From positions 992,001 through 1,056,000 of the forward strand of contig NZ_CP084580.1 in NCBI RefSeq assembly GCF_021869765.1: a stretch of 64,000 nucleotides of DNA. Direction: 5' to 3'. Below the pieces are notes generated by a model. The model saw only the letters and a program-made list of their open reading frames with translations, did not search any database and was not told the DNA's origin. This document shows positions 1-7,970 of the stretch, in pieces. Each line of letters opens with the position of its first letter. Position 1 is the first letter of the stretch. Position numbers and translations under genes: made by a program. The stretch is from Chryseobacterium sp. MEBOG06. Its GTDB lineage: Bacteria; Bacteroidota; Bacteroidia; Flavobacteriales; Weeksellaceae.

Positions 1-283
1 TCCATTCCGTAGCGATAGGCATCAGGGATAGCCAGAATAAAAGATGAAGATTAGCCCAAAGAATACTGCCGTTAACCTTCTTTACCGTTTGAAACAAATG
101 ATGGTGATTGTTCCAATAGATTCCTATATAAATAAAACTGAAAATATAAGCCAAAAACTTTGGGAGAAGAGGTTTGAGGCTGGTCCAGGTATTCCCTTCC
201 GGTACTTTTAGCTCAAGCACCATAATGGTAATAATAATGGCAAGTACACCATCACTGAAAGCCTCTAATCTCCCTTTAGTCAT
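1..283 (-). CDS. TMEM175-family (DUF1211) potassium channel, N-terminal part, cut by window edge
   Basis: The gene starts with ATG at 283 and runs off the left edge, so only about 94 residues are visible. The opening MTKGRLEAFSDGVLAIIITI carries the RxxxFSD signature of the first pore helix of prokaryotic TMEM175-type K+ channels, which are integral inner-membrane proteins. Two or more hydrophobic helices follow, with a YWNNHHHLF stretch between them. The start overlaps the last 8 bases of the FMN reductase gene upstream on the same strand, which suggests translational coupling. The family call rests on the FSD motif and the hydrophobic pattern; the C-terminal helices lie outside the window. 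Confidence 0.85.
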   Translation of the reverse strand, partial: MTKGRLEAFSDGVLAIIITIMVLELKVPEGNTWTSLKPLLPKFLAYIFSFIYIGIYWNNHHHLFQTVKKVNGSILWANLHLLFWLSLMPIATEW

Positions 284-827
284 TGTTTTTAACCTGGATT
301 TTAAAATTTTCTATTTTGTTCTTCAGGTCTGTAAGCATATCAGGGTTGATCACTCCGCTTTCCATATCAAAATTTTCATAGAATTTAGGGAGTGAAAAAG
401 TATCCCTGATATCTGCTGCAAACTGTGGGAAAAATGTCTTCGCCGTATTCATTACATTTCCTCCGCCATAGCCTCCCGGAGAAGTACTCATCAGAAACAT
501 AGGTTTGTTTTGAAATACCTTTACATTGATTCTTGATGCCCAGTCAAAAATATTTTTAAAAGCAGCGCTGTAAGATCTGTTGTGCTCAGCAAGAGAGCAG
601 ATAATAACATCACATTCTTCAATCACTTTTAAAAACTGATGAGCGCTGTCCGGAAATCCTTTCTTTTCGAGATCTACAGAAAAAACGGGCATCGTGAAAT
701 CGTTGAGGTCAATCAGGTTGATTTCCTGATCCTGAAAATCCCGCAGTACAAACTTTACCAGTTCTCTGTTGATGGAGGTGGAAGAAGTGCTTCCTGCAAA
801 TGCTAATATTTTCATGGCTTTTGTCAT
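276..827 (-). CDS. NADPH-dependent FMN reductase family protein
   Basis: A 183-residue flavodoxin-fold oxidoreductase that would use NAD(P)H to reduce FMN or a quinone-type substrate in the cytosol. The phosphate-binding loop GSTSSTSINREL follows the first beta strand (residues about 8-22), and EHNRSYSAAFKNIFDW matches the family's conserved E-Y/H-N-xS-xxxAxKNxxDW segment near residue 80. Length is normal for the family. A second Met at residue 5 (position 815) is an equally possible start. The gene follows a pirin gene by 12 bases and overlaps the TMEM175-like gene by 8 bases, so all three probably share a transcript. The physiological substrate cannot be read from the sequence. Confidence 0.88.
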   Translation of the reverse strand: MTKAMKILAFAGSTSSTSINRELVKFVLRDFQDQEINLIDLNDFTMPVFSVDLEKKGFPDSAHQFLKVIEECDVIICSLAEHNRSYSAAFKNIFDWASRINVKVFQNKPMFLMSTSPGGYGGGNVMNTAKTFFPQFAADIRDTFSLPKFYENFDMESGVINPDMLTDLKNKIENFKIQVKNND

Positions 828-839
828 CCGGTACGGATA

Positions 840-1739
840 TTATTTTCTGTTTAAAATGGCTTTTGGAAGCGGAACATATTCCTGGTCATCACCTGGTACC
901 AATGGAAAGGCTTCGTGGTTCTGGTCGTTCCAGTTTACTTTAGCCTGGTCAATCACTTCCTTATCAGAATTAACGAAGTTCCAGAATATAAAACGTTCTT
1001 CATCAAAAGGCTCGCCGCCAAAAAGATAAACAGTACCGTTTTCACTCATCTCAAACTCACAAAGCTTGGTATCTTTGGCGATCATCAGCTGTTTTGAACC
1101 ATAAGAATTTCCATCAGCAGTTACCGTTCCGTCCAGAACATACATGGCTGCCTCCCCATAAAGATCTTTACCAATGCTTATTTTTTTCGCTTCTTTGGTT
1201 TTGATCTCAATAAAAAATAATTGGCTGTGTACAGGAACAGGAGATATTCTTCCAAATGCTTCACCCGCAATTAATTTATATTGAATGCCGTCTTCTTCCC
1301 AAACCGGAATATCATCCGCTTCAATATGGTGGAAGGTAGGCTCTGCCTGTTCAAGATGCTTGGGAAGCCCTACCCAGATCTGAAATCCGTGAAGACTCTT
1401 ATCACTGTGCCTTAAATATTCAGGAGTTCTTTCAGAGTGTACAACCCCCTTTCCGGCAGTCATCCAGTTCACGGCTCCCGGTTTTATTTCGACGGAACTT
1501 CCTATACTATCTCTGTGGAAAATAGACCCTTCCAACAGATAGGTAAGTGTAGACAATCCGATATGCGGATGTGGAGGTACATCAAGATTCTGATAATCTT
1601 TTAATTCAGACGGTCCCATATGATCGATGAAGACAAATGGTCCCACTGCTCTTTTTTCCCGGAAAGGAAGAAGTCTTCCTACCAGAAAGTTTCCTATATC
1701 AGCCGCTTTTTCTTCTATGATAAGTCCAATATTTGACAT
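840..1739 (-). CDS. pirin family protein (bicupin)
   Basis: A 299-residue bicupin of the pirin family, cytosolic proteins that bind iron or another metal; some have quercetin 2,3-dioxygenase activity. Metal ligands are visible in the N-terminal cupin: HPHIGLSTL supplies two His (about residues 57 and 59) and GVVHSE supplies the His and Glu (about 102-104). A second cupin-like half follows (residues 170-280). It heads an apparent operon with the FMN reductase downstream (12 bases apart). A second, diverged pirin lies 0.6 kb upstream at 2305. The two are not near-identical, so this is not a recent duplication. The substrate is unknown. Confidence 0.92.
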   Translation of the reverse strand: MSNIGLIIEEKAADIGNFLVGRLLPFREKRAVGPFVFIDHMGPSELKDYQNLDVPPHPHIGLSTLTYLLEGSIFHRDSIGSSVEIKPGAVNWMTAGKGVVHSERTPEYLRHSDKSLHGFQIWVGLPKHLEQAEPTFHHIEADDIPVWEEDGIQYKLIAGEAFGRISPVPVHSQLFFIEIKTKEAKKISIGKDLYGEAAMYVLDGTVTADGNSYGSKQLMIAKDTKLCEFEMSENGTVYLFGGEPFDEERFIFWNFVNSDKEVIDQAKVNWNDQNHEAFPLVPGDDQEYVPLPKAILNRK

Positions 1740-1799
1740 AACGATGTGATGCTTTTTAAAATTTTACTGTATTTAAATTGATAGAGGTCACGAAAAAAT

Positions 1800-2111
1800 C
1801 TAAAGTTTATTATATCCTTCAAATGTTTCATCAACGAGGCGTTTCCATTCAGGATGTTTCTTAATAAATGCAAAAACATAAGGGCAGAACGGAAGAAGCT
1901 TTTTACCACTTTCTTCAATGTAATTGAGCGTTTTTTCCACTACTGCAGCGGCAGCACCTGAGCCAGCCAGTTCCGGGTCTGCTTCAGTATGGATCAAAGA
2001 GATCTGATGCGTTTTCTCATGGTAATCAATAAAAGCATAATATCCATTGACATTGATTTCAAATCTTTTATCCGCTTTTACGAGAGGTATATTTTCAAAT
2101 TCTGATTTCAT
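1800..2111 (-). CDS. small GCN5-related N-acetyltransferase (COG2388 type)
   Basis: A 103-residue protein of the short GNAT-like group (YidJ/COG2388). FIDYHEKTHQISLIHTEADP forms the beta hairpin, ELAGSGAAAAVVEKTLNYIEE is the acetyl-CoA pyrophosphate-binding loop and helix, and LPFCPYVFAFIKKHPEW is the typical C-terminal segment of this subfamily. It probably binds acetyl-CoA, but the acceptor is unknown for most members. It stands between two pirin genes on the same strand, with 60 bases to the downstream gene and 193 bases to the upstream one. No clear promoter box was seen. Confidence 0.85.
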   Translation of the reverse strand: MKSEFENIPLVKADKRFEINVNGYYAFIDYHEKTHQISLIHTEADPELAGSGAAAAVVEKTLNYIEESGKKLLPFCPYVFAFIKKHPEWKRLVDETFEGYNKL

Positions 2112-2168
2112 ATTTCTGGTATTGAAAGTGGTCTGCTTGTAATAGAGTGTGATATGAAAATAGGAATA

Positions 2169-2207
2169 GATAAACCTTATAGATTTCTAAAGCCTATCAG
2201 GTTTATC
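2169..2207 (-). terminator. hairpin downstream of the second pirin gene
   Basis: GATAAACCT pairs with AGGTTTATC across 21 bases, with extra pairing inside. It lies about 100 bases past the pirin stop codon at 2305, in the spacer before the GNAT gene. The T tract on the minus strand is weak, so termination is only probable. Confidence 0.4.
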
Positions 2208-2304
2208 CTCCATATCAATCTTACTTTATAAGTAACCCAACTTAATGATATATAAAGTTAATAAAAAAAGGAATAATCAAAGATTAAGATAAATTTAATT
2301 CTTT

Positions 2305-3183
2305 TTAATCCTCAAGATAACCGAATTTTCCGGTATTGAAGTCTTCAAAAGCCTGCATGATTTCCTCTCTGGAATTCATTACAAAAGGTCCGTGAGGATA
2401 GATGGGCTCGTTGATAGGCTCTCCGCTGATGATTAAAACGACTGTATCTTCTTTCGCTTCAATAGTAAACGTTTCTCCTTCATTTTTAAATAAAGCAAAG
2501 TGATCTGCCTTCACATGGTCTTCACCATTCAGCATAATATTTCCTTCAATCACTAACGCTGCAGTATTGAAATGAGCGGGGAAACTAAAATCTGCTTTTC
2601 CACCTGCTTTCAACTTTGCATTCATCATATGTACTGGTGTGAAAGTTTCTGCAGGACCTTTTTGTCCGTTATATTCACCGGCAATTACTTCTACAAAACC
2701 ATTTTCACCCAGATCTACTTTTTTCATGGTAGAATTTTCAATAGCCTGGTATTTCGGAGTGCTCATTTTATCTTTTGCCGGAAGATTCACCCAAAGCTGA
2801 ACCATCTGGAAGATTCCTCCTTTTTTTGCCCATTCTGTTTCATGGTATTCTTTATGAAGAACTCCTTTGGCTGCAGTCATCCATTGTACGTCACCCTCTC
2901 CGATAACGCCACCCCCGCCTGCGCTGTCATGATGTTCTACTTTACCGCTGTAAGCTATAGTGACCGTTTCAAAACCTCTGTGAGGATGAACTCCCACACC
3001 TCTGGGTCTGTCTGAACCGTTGAAATGAAATTTTGAATTATAATCAAGCATAATGAACGGATCCATTCTTTTCATATCCAATCCGGGTACGCCGGGAATA
3101 AAATTATGAACTCTAAAACCATCACCTACAAAATGGGCAGGTTTTGGAGATACTACGATTTGTACTTTTTTTGTTGCCATCAC
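2305..3183 (-). CDS. pirin family protein (bicupin)
   Basis: A 292-residue pirin with a full set of cupin metal ligands: VHPHRGFETVT gives two His (about residues 63 and 65), and GVLHKE gives His and Glu (about 108-110). AGGGGVIGEGDVQWMTA is the typical inter-strand loop. Family members are metal-binding, and some oxidise flavonols. The start is a Met-Met pair, so the true start may be either codon. A TAnnTTTG promoter box lies 22 bases upstream (3205-3212). It is transcribed toward the GNAT and first pirin genes but separated from them by a hairpin, so it is probably a single-gene unit. Confidence 0.92.
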   Translation of the reverse strand: MMATKKVQIVVSPKPAHFVGDGFRVHNFIPGVPGLDMKRMDPFIMLDYNSKFHFNGSDRPRGVGVHPHRGFETVTIAYSGKVEHHDSAGGGGVIGEGDVQWMTAAKGVLHKEYHETEWAKKGGIFQMVQLWVNLPAKDKMSTPKYQAIENSTMKKVDLGENGFVEVIAGEYNGQKGPAETFTPVHMMNAKLKAGGKADFSFPAHFNTAALVIEGNIMLNGEDHVKADHFALFKNEGETFTIEAKEDTVVLIISGEPINEPIYPHGPFVMNSREEIMQAFEDFNTGKFGYLED

Positions 3184-3204
3184 ACTGTTGATTTTTTATG
3201 TAAA

Positions 3205-3212
3205 CAAAATTA
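3205..3212 (-). promoter_or_regulatory. -7 promoter box of the pirin gene
   Basis: TAATTTTG on the minus strand matches the Bacteroidota TAnnTTTG element and lies 22 bases before the ATG. No TTG is visible at the -33 position. Confidence 0.5.
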
Positions 3213-3301
3213 CCATACTTATAAGTGAAAAGCATTGATCTGTGTTAAGTTCGTAGGATGATGAAGGGAGGAAATAAGTTCCTGTGACTTTTAATGTTCC
3301 G

Positions 3302-4705
3302 CTAATCCTCTTTTGATTTCATATTCTTTCCATCCGAAATATGCAGTCTCCTGAAAACCAGGCCTGACAGGATAGTCAATATTCCGACCGTAAGAAATGT
3401 ATAACGGAATGCATTGTGAATTTCACCTCCGATGAGATCTGTGTTTTCAAATAGTTTTAAAACAATGAGCCCGAAAGCGATTCCAAAGCCGATGGCAAGC
3501 TGTTGATTAACGGATATAAGAGAATTGCCGCTGCTGGTCTGAAAATTCCGCAGATCTGCAATGGAAATGGTATTCATTGAAGTGAACTGGATAGAGTTGA
3601 AAAATCCTAATACCGCAATAATAGGGATAAACCAATATAAAGAAGTGTGAATATCAGGAATGGCAAGCAGGCAGATCAGGGTTCCGATAATGAAGGTATT
3701 TACCATCAGAGTCTGACGGTACCCATATTTATCTAAAATTTTAATAACAGATGATTTTCCGAAGATGGCGGTTAATGCCATGGGAGCAATGATCCATCCT
3801 GACGTCACTGCCGATTGTTTGTAAGCGATCTGAATCATCAGTGGCAGCAGCAGAGGAACGGAGCTTATTCCTAATCTTGTGGCCAGATTTCCTACAATTC
3901 CTACCCGGAATGTTCTTACCTGAAACAGATCTAATGGGAAAATAGGATTTCCGCCTCTTTTTGCATGCTTATAATAGTAATATAAAAACAGGAAGCCAAG
4001 AATAAATACAAGTAAAACCGGAGATATATTCTGCATATCTCCGAAAAGTTCCAGAGAAATGGAAAGCAGAAGAGAGGCCGCTGCAAAAATTAAAAAGCCT
4101 TTTAAATCAAAATCTACAGAATCAGATTTATAATCGGGCATAAATTTTAATCCTAAAAGAATTCCTAAAAATCCGATTGGTATATTAATCAGAAAGATCC
4201 AGTGCCATGAAAGGTAATCTACCATGTAACCTCCTACAAGCGGACCTAGTACAGGCCCTATAAGAGCGGGAATAATAGCAAAGTTCATGGCTTTAAGAAG
4301 CTCGCTTTTATCAAAAGTTTTAATCAATGCTAATTTCCCTACAGGAGTCATCAGACTTCCTCCAACTCCCTGAATAACCCTTGAAATCACCAAATGGGTA
4401 AGGTTTTGAGATAATGAACAGAATAAGGACCCCAGACTGAACAGCACCAATGAGATGATAAATACTTTTTTGGTTCCGAAACGGTCTGCGAGAAATCCAC
4501 TTGCAGGCATGAAAACAGCTAATGTAAGAACGTAGCTGATAATGGCGTTCTGCATATTGAGAGGAGACTCATTGAGGTCTTTAGCGATCGAAGGTAAAGA
4601 CGTGTTCAGAATCGTTGAATCCAGCATCTGCATGAAAATGGCGGTGGCCAGAATCAGGGGTAATATTTTCTTTATGGATGTCTGTTGCGGGCTTGTTTCT
4701 GTCAT
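3302..4705 (-). CDS. MFS transporter, DHA2 (EmrB/QacA) drug-exporter type
   Basis: A 467-residue polytopic inner-membrane protein with about 14 hydrophobic segments, as expected for the 14-helix DHA2 group of proton-driven multidrug exporters. Motif D1-like LDSTILNTSLPSIA is in helix 1, motif A-like GFLADRFGTKKVF follows helix 2, and motif C-like PALIGPVLGPLVGG is in helix 5. A basic, partly polar tail ends the protein. No adaptor (HlyD/EmrA) or TolC-type gene lies beside it, so the outer-membrane route is not obvious. The substrate is unknown. No promoter box was recognised in the 140-base spacer upstream. Confidence 0.92.
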   Translation of the reverse strand: MTETSPQQTSIKKILPLILATAIFMQMLDSTILNTSLPSIAKDLNESPLNMQNAIISYVLTLAVFMPASGFLADRFGTKKVFIISLVLFSLGSLFCSLSQNLTHLVISRVIQGVGGSLMTPVGKLALIKTFDKSELLKAMNFAIIPALIGPVLGPLVGGYMVDYLSWHWIFLINIPIGFLGILLGLKFMPDYKSDSVDFDLKGFLIFAAASLLLSISLELFGDMQNISPVLLVFILGFLFLYYYYKHAKRGGNPIFPLDLFQVRTFRVGIVGNLATRLGISSVPLLLPLMIQIAYKQSAVTSGWIIAPMALTAIFGKSSVIKILDKYGYRQTLMVNTFIIGTLICLLAIPDIHTSLYWFIPIIAVLGFFNSIQFTSMNTISIADLRNFQTSSGNSLISVNQQLAIGFGIAFGLIVLKLFENTDLIGGEIHNAFRYTFLTVGILTILSGLVFRRLHISDGKNMKSKED

Positions 4706-4811
4706 TTTGTATAGGCTGGAATCGGAAGATTTCCAGACTTATTTTTATTTTGAAGAAAATGCTTGCTTTAAGCGGTTTGATCTTTAGATAAAGAAATCCA
4801 TATAAAATTAA

Positions 4812-4842
4812 AAAAGTCCTGCGAGATTTCACAGGACTTTTT
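4812..4842 (-). terminator. intrinsic terminator of the 4846-5658 gene
   Basis: AAAAGTCCTG pairs with CAGGACTTTT, followed by a T-rich run on the minus strand just past the stop codon. Confidence 0.8.
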
Positions 4843-4845
4843 GAT

Positions 4846-5658
4846 TTATTTTCTAGGTTTTTCTACTCCTTTCCATTCATCACCAGCTTTTCTATACTGG
4901 CTCAGGATAAAGGTTTTGAAATCCTTTGTTTTGTATTCTATATTATCGGTATTTTGTTCAAACGGCATTATATAGTAATATTCAATATCTGTTTTGTCAG
5001 ATTTGTTTCCTTTTTTTACAGTAGGAACATACTTTGAAAACTTATAGCTAGGAAGATATTGTTTTAATCTTGCGTAGAAAGCTTTATCTTCTTTTTCATT
5101 AGGAATGATATCGACAATGTTTAAATCATCTTTTTTCTTATCTACCCAAAGATAATAGGTTTTTTCTTCACCCATATTTCTGTTGACAGAGTTGAAAGCA
5201 AACAGTTCTTTCGGTACCAGTTCTTTGATCTTTTCCGGGTCTACCTTTGTGTAGAATTGTCCTTTGGAAGGGTCTACATAGGTTTCCAGATTATACATCA
5301 AAACAGAATTGTTTTCAAAATTTTTATTTTTAAAATATTGATTTAAAGATAATTCTGCAGTAGCTCTCAATTCTTTGCCGGTAGCATCCAGTTTTTTTGT
5401 TGGATTCTGAGGGTTTACTTTTTTTACAAACTCATATAAAACGACAGGTTTTATATCTTTAAGGTGAGGATACGTTTTCAGCTGCTCTGCCTTTACAAGC
5501 CAATAGAATTGTTGATAGTAGTCATCTTTATCTGCATCTTTCACACTTTTATAAGCTAAAGCAAGCTTTTTTGAACTCAGGTATTTACCATATTTTCCCT
5601 GTCCAAAAGCTAAACTGAAGGATAATATGGCAAATAAAACAGTAAGGTTTCTTCTCAT
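4846..5658 (-). CDS. secreted protein of unknown function
   Basis: I do not recognise a named domain. The product (270 residues from the start chosen) opens with a clear signal peptide, MRRNLTVLFAILSFSLAFGQ, cleaved after a Gln-preceding Ala/Gly as in many flavobacterial exported proteins. The mature part is Lys- and Tyr-rich, soluble and without repeats. A longer frame starting at 5688 exists, but its ATG lies inside the -7 promoter box (5686-5693), so the ATG at 5658 is preferred. It is a single-gene unit with its own promoter and terminator. Confidence 0.8.
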   Translation of the reverse strand: MRRNLTVLFAILSFSLAFGQGKYGKYLSSKKLALAYKSVKDADKDDYYQQFYWLVKAEQLKTYPHLKDIKPVVLYEFVKKVNPQNPTKKLDATGKELRATAELSLNQYFKNKNFENNSVLMYNLETYVDPSKGQFYTKVDPEKIKELVPKELFAFNSVNRNMGEEKTYYLWVDKKKDDLNIVDIIPNEKEDKAFYARLKQYLPSYKFSKYVPTVKKGNKSDKTDIEYYYIMPFEQNTDNIEYKTKDFKTFILSQYRKAGDEWKGVEKPRK

Positions 5659-5685
5659 TTTTTTATAATTGATATTTTCGTTTTC

Positions 5686-5693
5686 CAAATATA
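5686..5693 (-). promoter_or_regulatory. -7 promoter box for the secreted-protein gene
   Basis: TATATTTG on the minus strand fits TAnnTTTG. It overlaps the upstream candidate ATG at 5688, and so decides the start codon in favour of 5658. Confidence 0.55.
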
Positions 5694-5764
5694 ATTATTT
5701 ATTAGATATTATTTTTGATTGTCAGTGAATTTATGTCGATATTGTTGCTGTTAATTCAAAAGAA

Positions 5765-5786
5765 AATCCTGTATTGCTACAGGATT
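5765..5786 (-). terminator. probable terminator of asnB
   Basis: AATCCTGTA pairs with TACAGGATT over a 4-base loop, followed on the minus strand by TTTTCTTTT. It lies about 180 bases past the asnB stop, so the asnB mRNA would carry the repeat element at 5842-5960 in its 3' end. Confidence 0.6.
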
Positions 5787-5841
5787 AATAATTATTATAC
5801 TGAAAGTTAGCTCTCGGACAGGCCTGAAACAATATTCAGAT

Positions 5842-5960
5842 ATTGAAAATGAAAAGGTGACACATCATTTTAAGCATTAAGATTTAAACCTTGAATGTCA
5901 ATAGTGAATTTACTGTTAACGATTGATCATCCCATTTTCATTTTCGCTTTCGTTTTCAAT
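5842..5960. repeat. intergenic element with inverted-repeat ends (GAAAATGAAAA type)
   Basis: The left arm (5842-5860) is rich in TTGAAAATGAAAA, and the right arm (5933-5960) has the complementary pattern TTTTCATTTTCGCTTTCG. The core holds TGAATTTACTGTTAACG and GATTGATCAT. Arms and core resemble the element at 23264-23429, so this looks like a degenerate non-coding repeat family. It abuts the 3' end of asnB. Confidence 0.55.
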
Positions 5961-5962
5961 TT

Positions 5963-7648
5963 TTAACTCTCCATTTTCAACTCATAAGAAGTTTCATGCA
6001 CCTTTACCGCTCTTCCGCTGGGATCGTTCATCTTTTTGAATGCTTCATCCCATTCTAAAGCGGTAGGAGTGGAGCAGGCTACTGAAGGTACAGAAGGTAC
6101 GGTGGCAGCAGAGGTTTCACTTGGGAAATGTTCTTCAAAAATAGTTCTGTATCGGTATTCCTCCTTATTTTGAGGAGTGTTTAGCGGGAATCTGAATCTG
6201 GCGTTGGCCATCATTTCATCGCTTACTTCTTTTTCTGCGACTTCTTTTAAAGTGTCAATCCATGAATAGCCTACACCGTCTGAAAACTGTTCCTTTTGTC
6301 TCCATACAATAGATTCGGGAAGGAGATCTTTAAAGGCTTTTCTCAATATCCATTTTTCAATTTTTCCTTCTTCAGCACTGATCATTTTATCTTGTGGATT
6401 AATGGTCATGGCAATATCCATAAACTCTTTATCCAGAAACGGAACTCTGCCTTCAATTCCCCAGCTCATCAGGGCTTTGTTTGCCCTTAAGCAGTCATAA
6501 AGATGTAGTTTTCCTAATTTTCTTACGGTCTCATCATGAAATTCTCTGGCATCAGGAGCTTTATGGAAATATAAATATCCTCCGAATAACTCATCAGCAC
6601 CTTCTCCGGAAAGGACCATTTTGATTCCCATTGATTTGATCACCCTTGCCAGAAGATACATCGGGGTAGATGCTCGGACGGTAGTTACATCATAGGTTTC
6701 CAGATGATAAATGACATCGCGTATAGCATCCAGCCCTTCCTGAACGGTAAAGTTAACTTCATGGTGTACAGATCCTATATGTCTGGCTGCCTTTTGTGCT
6801 GCTGCCAGATCCGGTGATCCTGCAAGACCTACTGCGAAACTGTGAAGTCTTGGGTACCACGCTTCCTGAGTGTCTCCACTTTCAACTCTCTGTCTTGCAA
6901 ATTTTGCAGTAATTGCCGAGATTACTGAAGAATCCAGCCCTCCTGAAAGTAAAACTCCATAAGGTACATCACTCATCAATTGTCTGTGGACAGCATCTTC
7001 AAGGCCTTTTCTTAATGCTGAAATATCGGTTTCGCTATCTTTTACGTGATCAAAACTTTCCCATTGTCTGGTATACCATTGCTGAAGTTCAATACCATCT
7101 CTGCTGTACACAAGATGCCCGGGAAGAAATGTCTCAATTGTTCTGCAAACACCTTCCAGGGCTTTAAGCTCGGAGGCAACGTAATAGTTTCCGTGTTTGT
7201 CCCAACCCTGATAAAGCGGGCAGATTCCCATATGATCACGTGCGATCAGATAAACATCATTTTCGGTGTCGTATAATGCGAAAGCGAAAATTCCGTTCAG
7301 CTTTTCAACAAAGTTTTTTCCGTATTTTCTATAGAGTGCCAGAATAACTTCACAGTCAGACTGAGTCTGGAACTCATAATCTGTAAATTCTTTTTTTAAT
7401 TCACTATGGTTATAGATTTCACCGTTTACGGCTAATACTACTTTTCCGTCTTTTGTAAATAAAGGCTGTTTTCCTGAGGTAGGGTCTACAATGGCTAGTC
7501 TTTCGTGAGAAAAGATTACTTTTTCATCCTGAAAAACACCACTCCAATCCGGTCCTCTATGACGGATTTTTTTTGACATTTCCAAAACCTGAGGTCTTAT
7601 TATTTCAGTTTTCTGTTTGGCGTCAAATAAACATACAATTCCACACAT
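5963..7648 (-). CDS. asnB: asparagine synthase (glutamine-hydrolysing)
   Basis: A 561-residue class II glutamine amidotransferase that makes asparagine from aspartate, ATP and glutamine in the cytosol. The N-terminal nucleophile Cys2 is present (MCGIVCLFD), followed by the glutaminase domain with RHRGPDWSG and VNGEIYNH. The synthetase domain starts near residue 210 with the PP-loop LLSGGLDSSVI, and the LSGEGADELFGGY motif is intact. Length matches E. coli AsnB (554). The tail carries a Ser/Thr/Pro/Ala-rich stretch (about residues 512-530) that looks like a flexible insert. A complete TTG-N20-TACTTTTG promoter lies just upstream. Confidence 0.96.
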   Translation of the reverse strand: MCGIVCLFDAKQKTEIIRPQVLEMSKKIRHRGPDWSGVFQDEKVIFSHERLAIVDPTSGKQPLFTKDGKVVLAVNGEIYNHSELKKEFTDYEFQTQSDCEVILALYRKYGKNFVEKLNGIFAFALYDTENDVYLIARDHMGICPLYQGWDKHGNYYVASELKALEGVCRTIETFLPGHLVYSRDGIELQQWYTRQWESFDHVKDSETDISALRKGLEDAVHRQLMSDVPYGVLLSGGLDSSVISAITAKFARQRVESGDTQEAWYPRLHSFAVGLAGSPDLAAAQKAARHIGSVHHEVNFTVQEGLDAIRDVIYHLETYDVTTVRASTPMYLLARVIKSMGIKMVLSGEGADELFGGYLYFHKAPDAREFHDETVRKLGKLHLYDCLRANKALMSWGIEGRVPFLDKEFMDIAMTINPQDKMISAEEGKIEKWILRKAFKDLLPESIVWRQKEQFSDGVGYSWIDTLKEVAEKEVSDEMMANARFRFPLNTPQNKEEYRYRTIFEEHFPSETSAATVPSVPSVACSTPTALEWDEAFKKMNDPSGRAVKVHETSYELKMES

Positions 7649-7931
7649 ATTCTTATTATTTATGAAACAAAAGTAGAACGGACGTTTATAAATAACAATG
7701 AAAAATGTTTAAAATAGAATTTTATTAATTAAATAGTTGTTTTTGAAGAAAAATATTAACTATTTATATCAATTATGATGATTTTGATTGATTTTTTTCG
7801 CCGCACTTATATTAGTGTTATTTCTATACAAAATAAAAATGACATATTTATTAATGTATGGTAATTTATTATACAAATATTAACCCTTACTTTGTGGCTC
7901 GAAATAATTTTTTTTCATCATTTGTGTTTTT
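7649..7931. other. intergenic region between asnB and the PNGase F-like gene
   Basis: Very AT-rich. It holds the asnB promoter (7668-7698) near its left end. No coding frame with believable composition was seen on either strand. The right end runs into a strong + strand terminator (7932-7970) that has no evident + strand gene in front of it. Confidence 0.6.
7668..7698 (-). promoter_or_regulatory. asnB promoter
   Basis: TTG (7696-7698) and TACTTTTG (7668-7675) on the minus strand are separated by 20 bases, which is the Bacteroidota sigma-ABfr layout. The box ends 20 bases before the ATG. Confidence 0.65.
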
Positions 7932-7970
7932 ACCTTCTTGCAATTCTCATGCAAGAAGGTTTTGTTTTTT
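7932..7970 (+). terminator. strong + strand hairpin with T tract, no evident upstream gene
   Basis: ACCTTCTTGCA pairs perfectly with TGCAAGAAGGT over 7 bases and is followed on the + strand by TTTTGTTTTTT. The minus strand side has no T run, so the orientation is opposite to the genes on both sides. Confidence 0.6.

Noticed and set aside
840..3183. Two pirin genes as a recent tandem duplication
   Set aside because: Metal-site text is conserved but the rest differs clearly by eye, and a GNAT gene lies between them, so an old divergence is more likely.
4542..4832. Short frames on both strands around the start of the MFS gene
   Set aside because: They overlap the MFS coding sequence or its spacer in other frames and have no promoter or family features.
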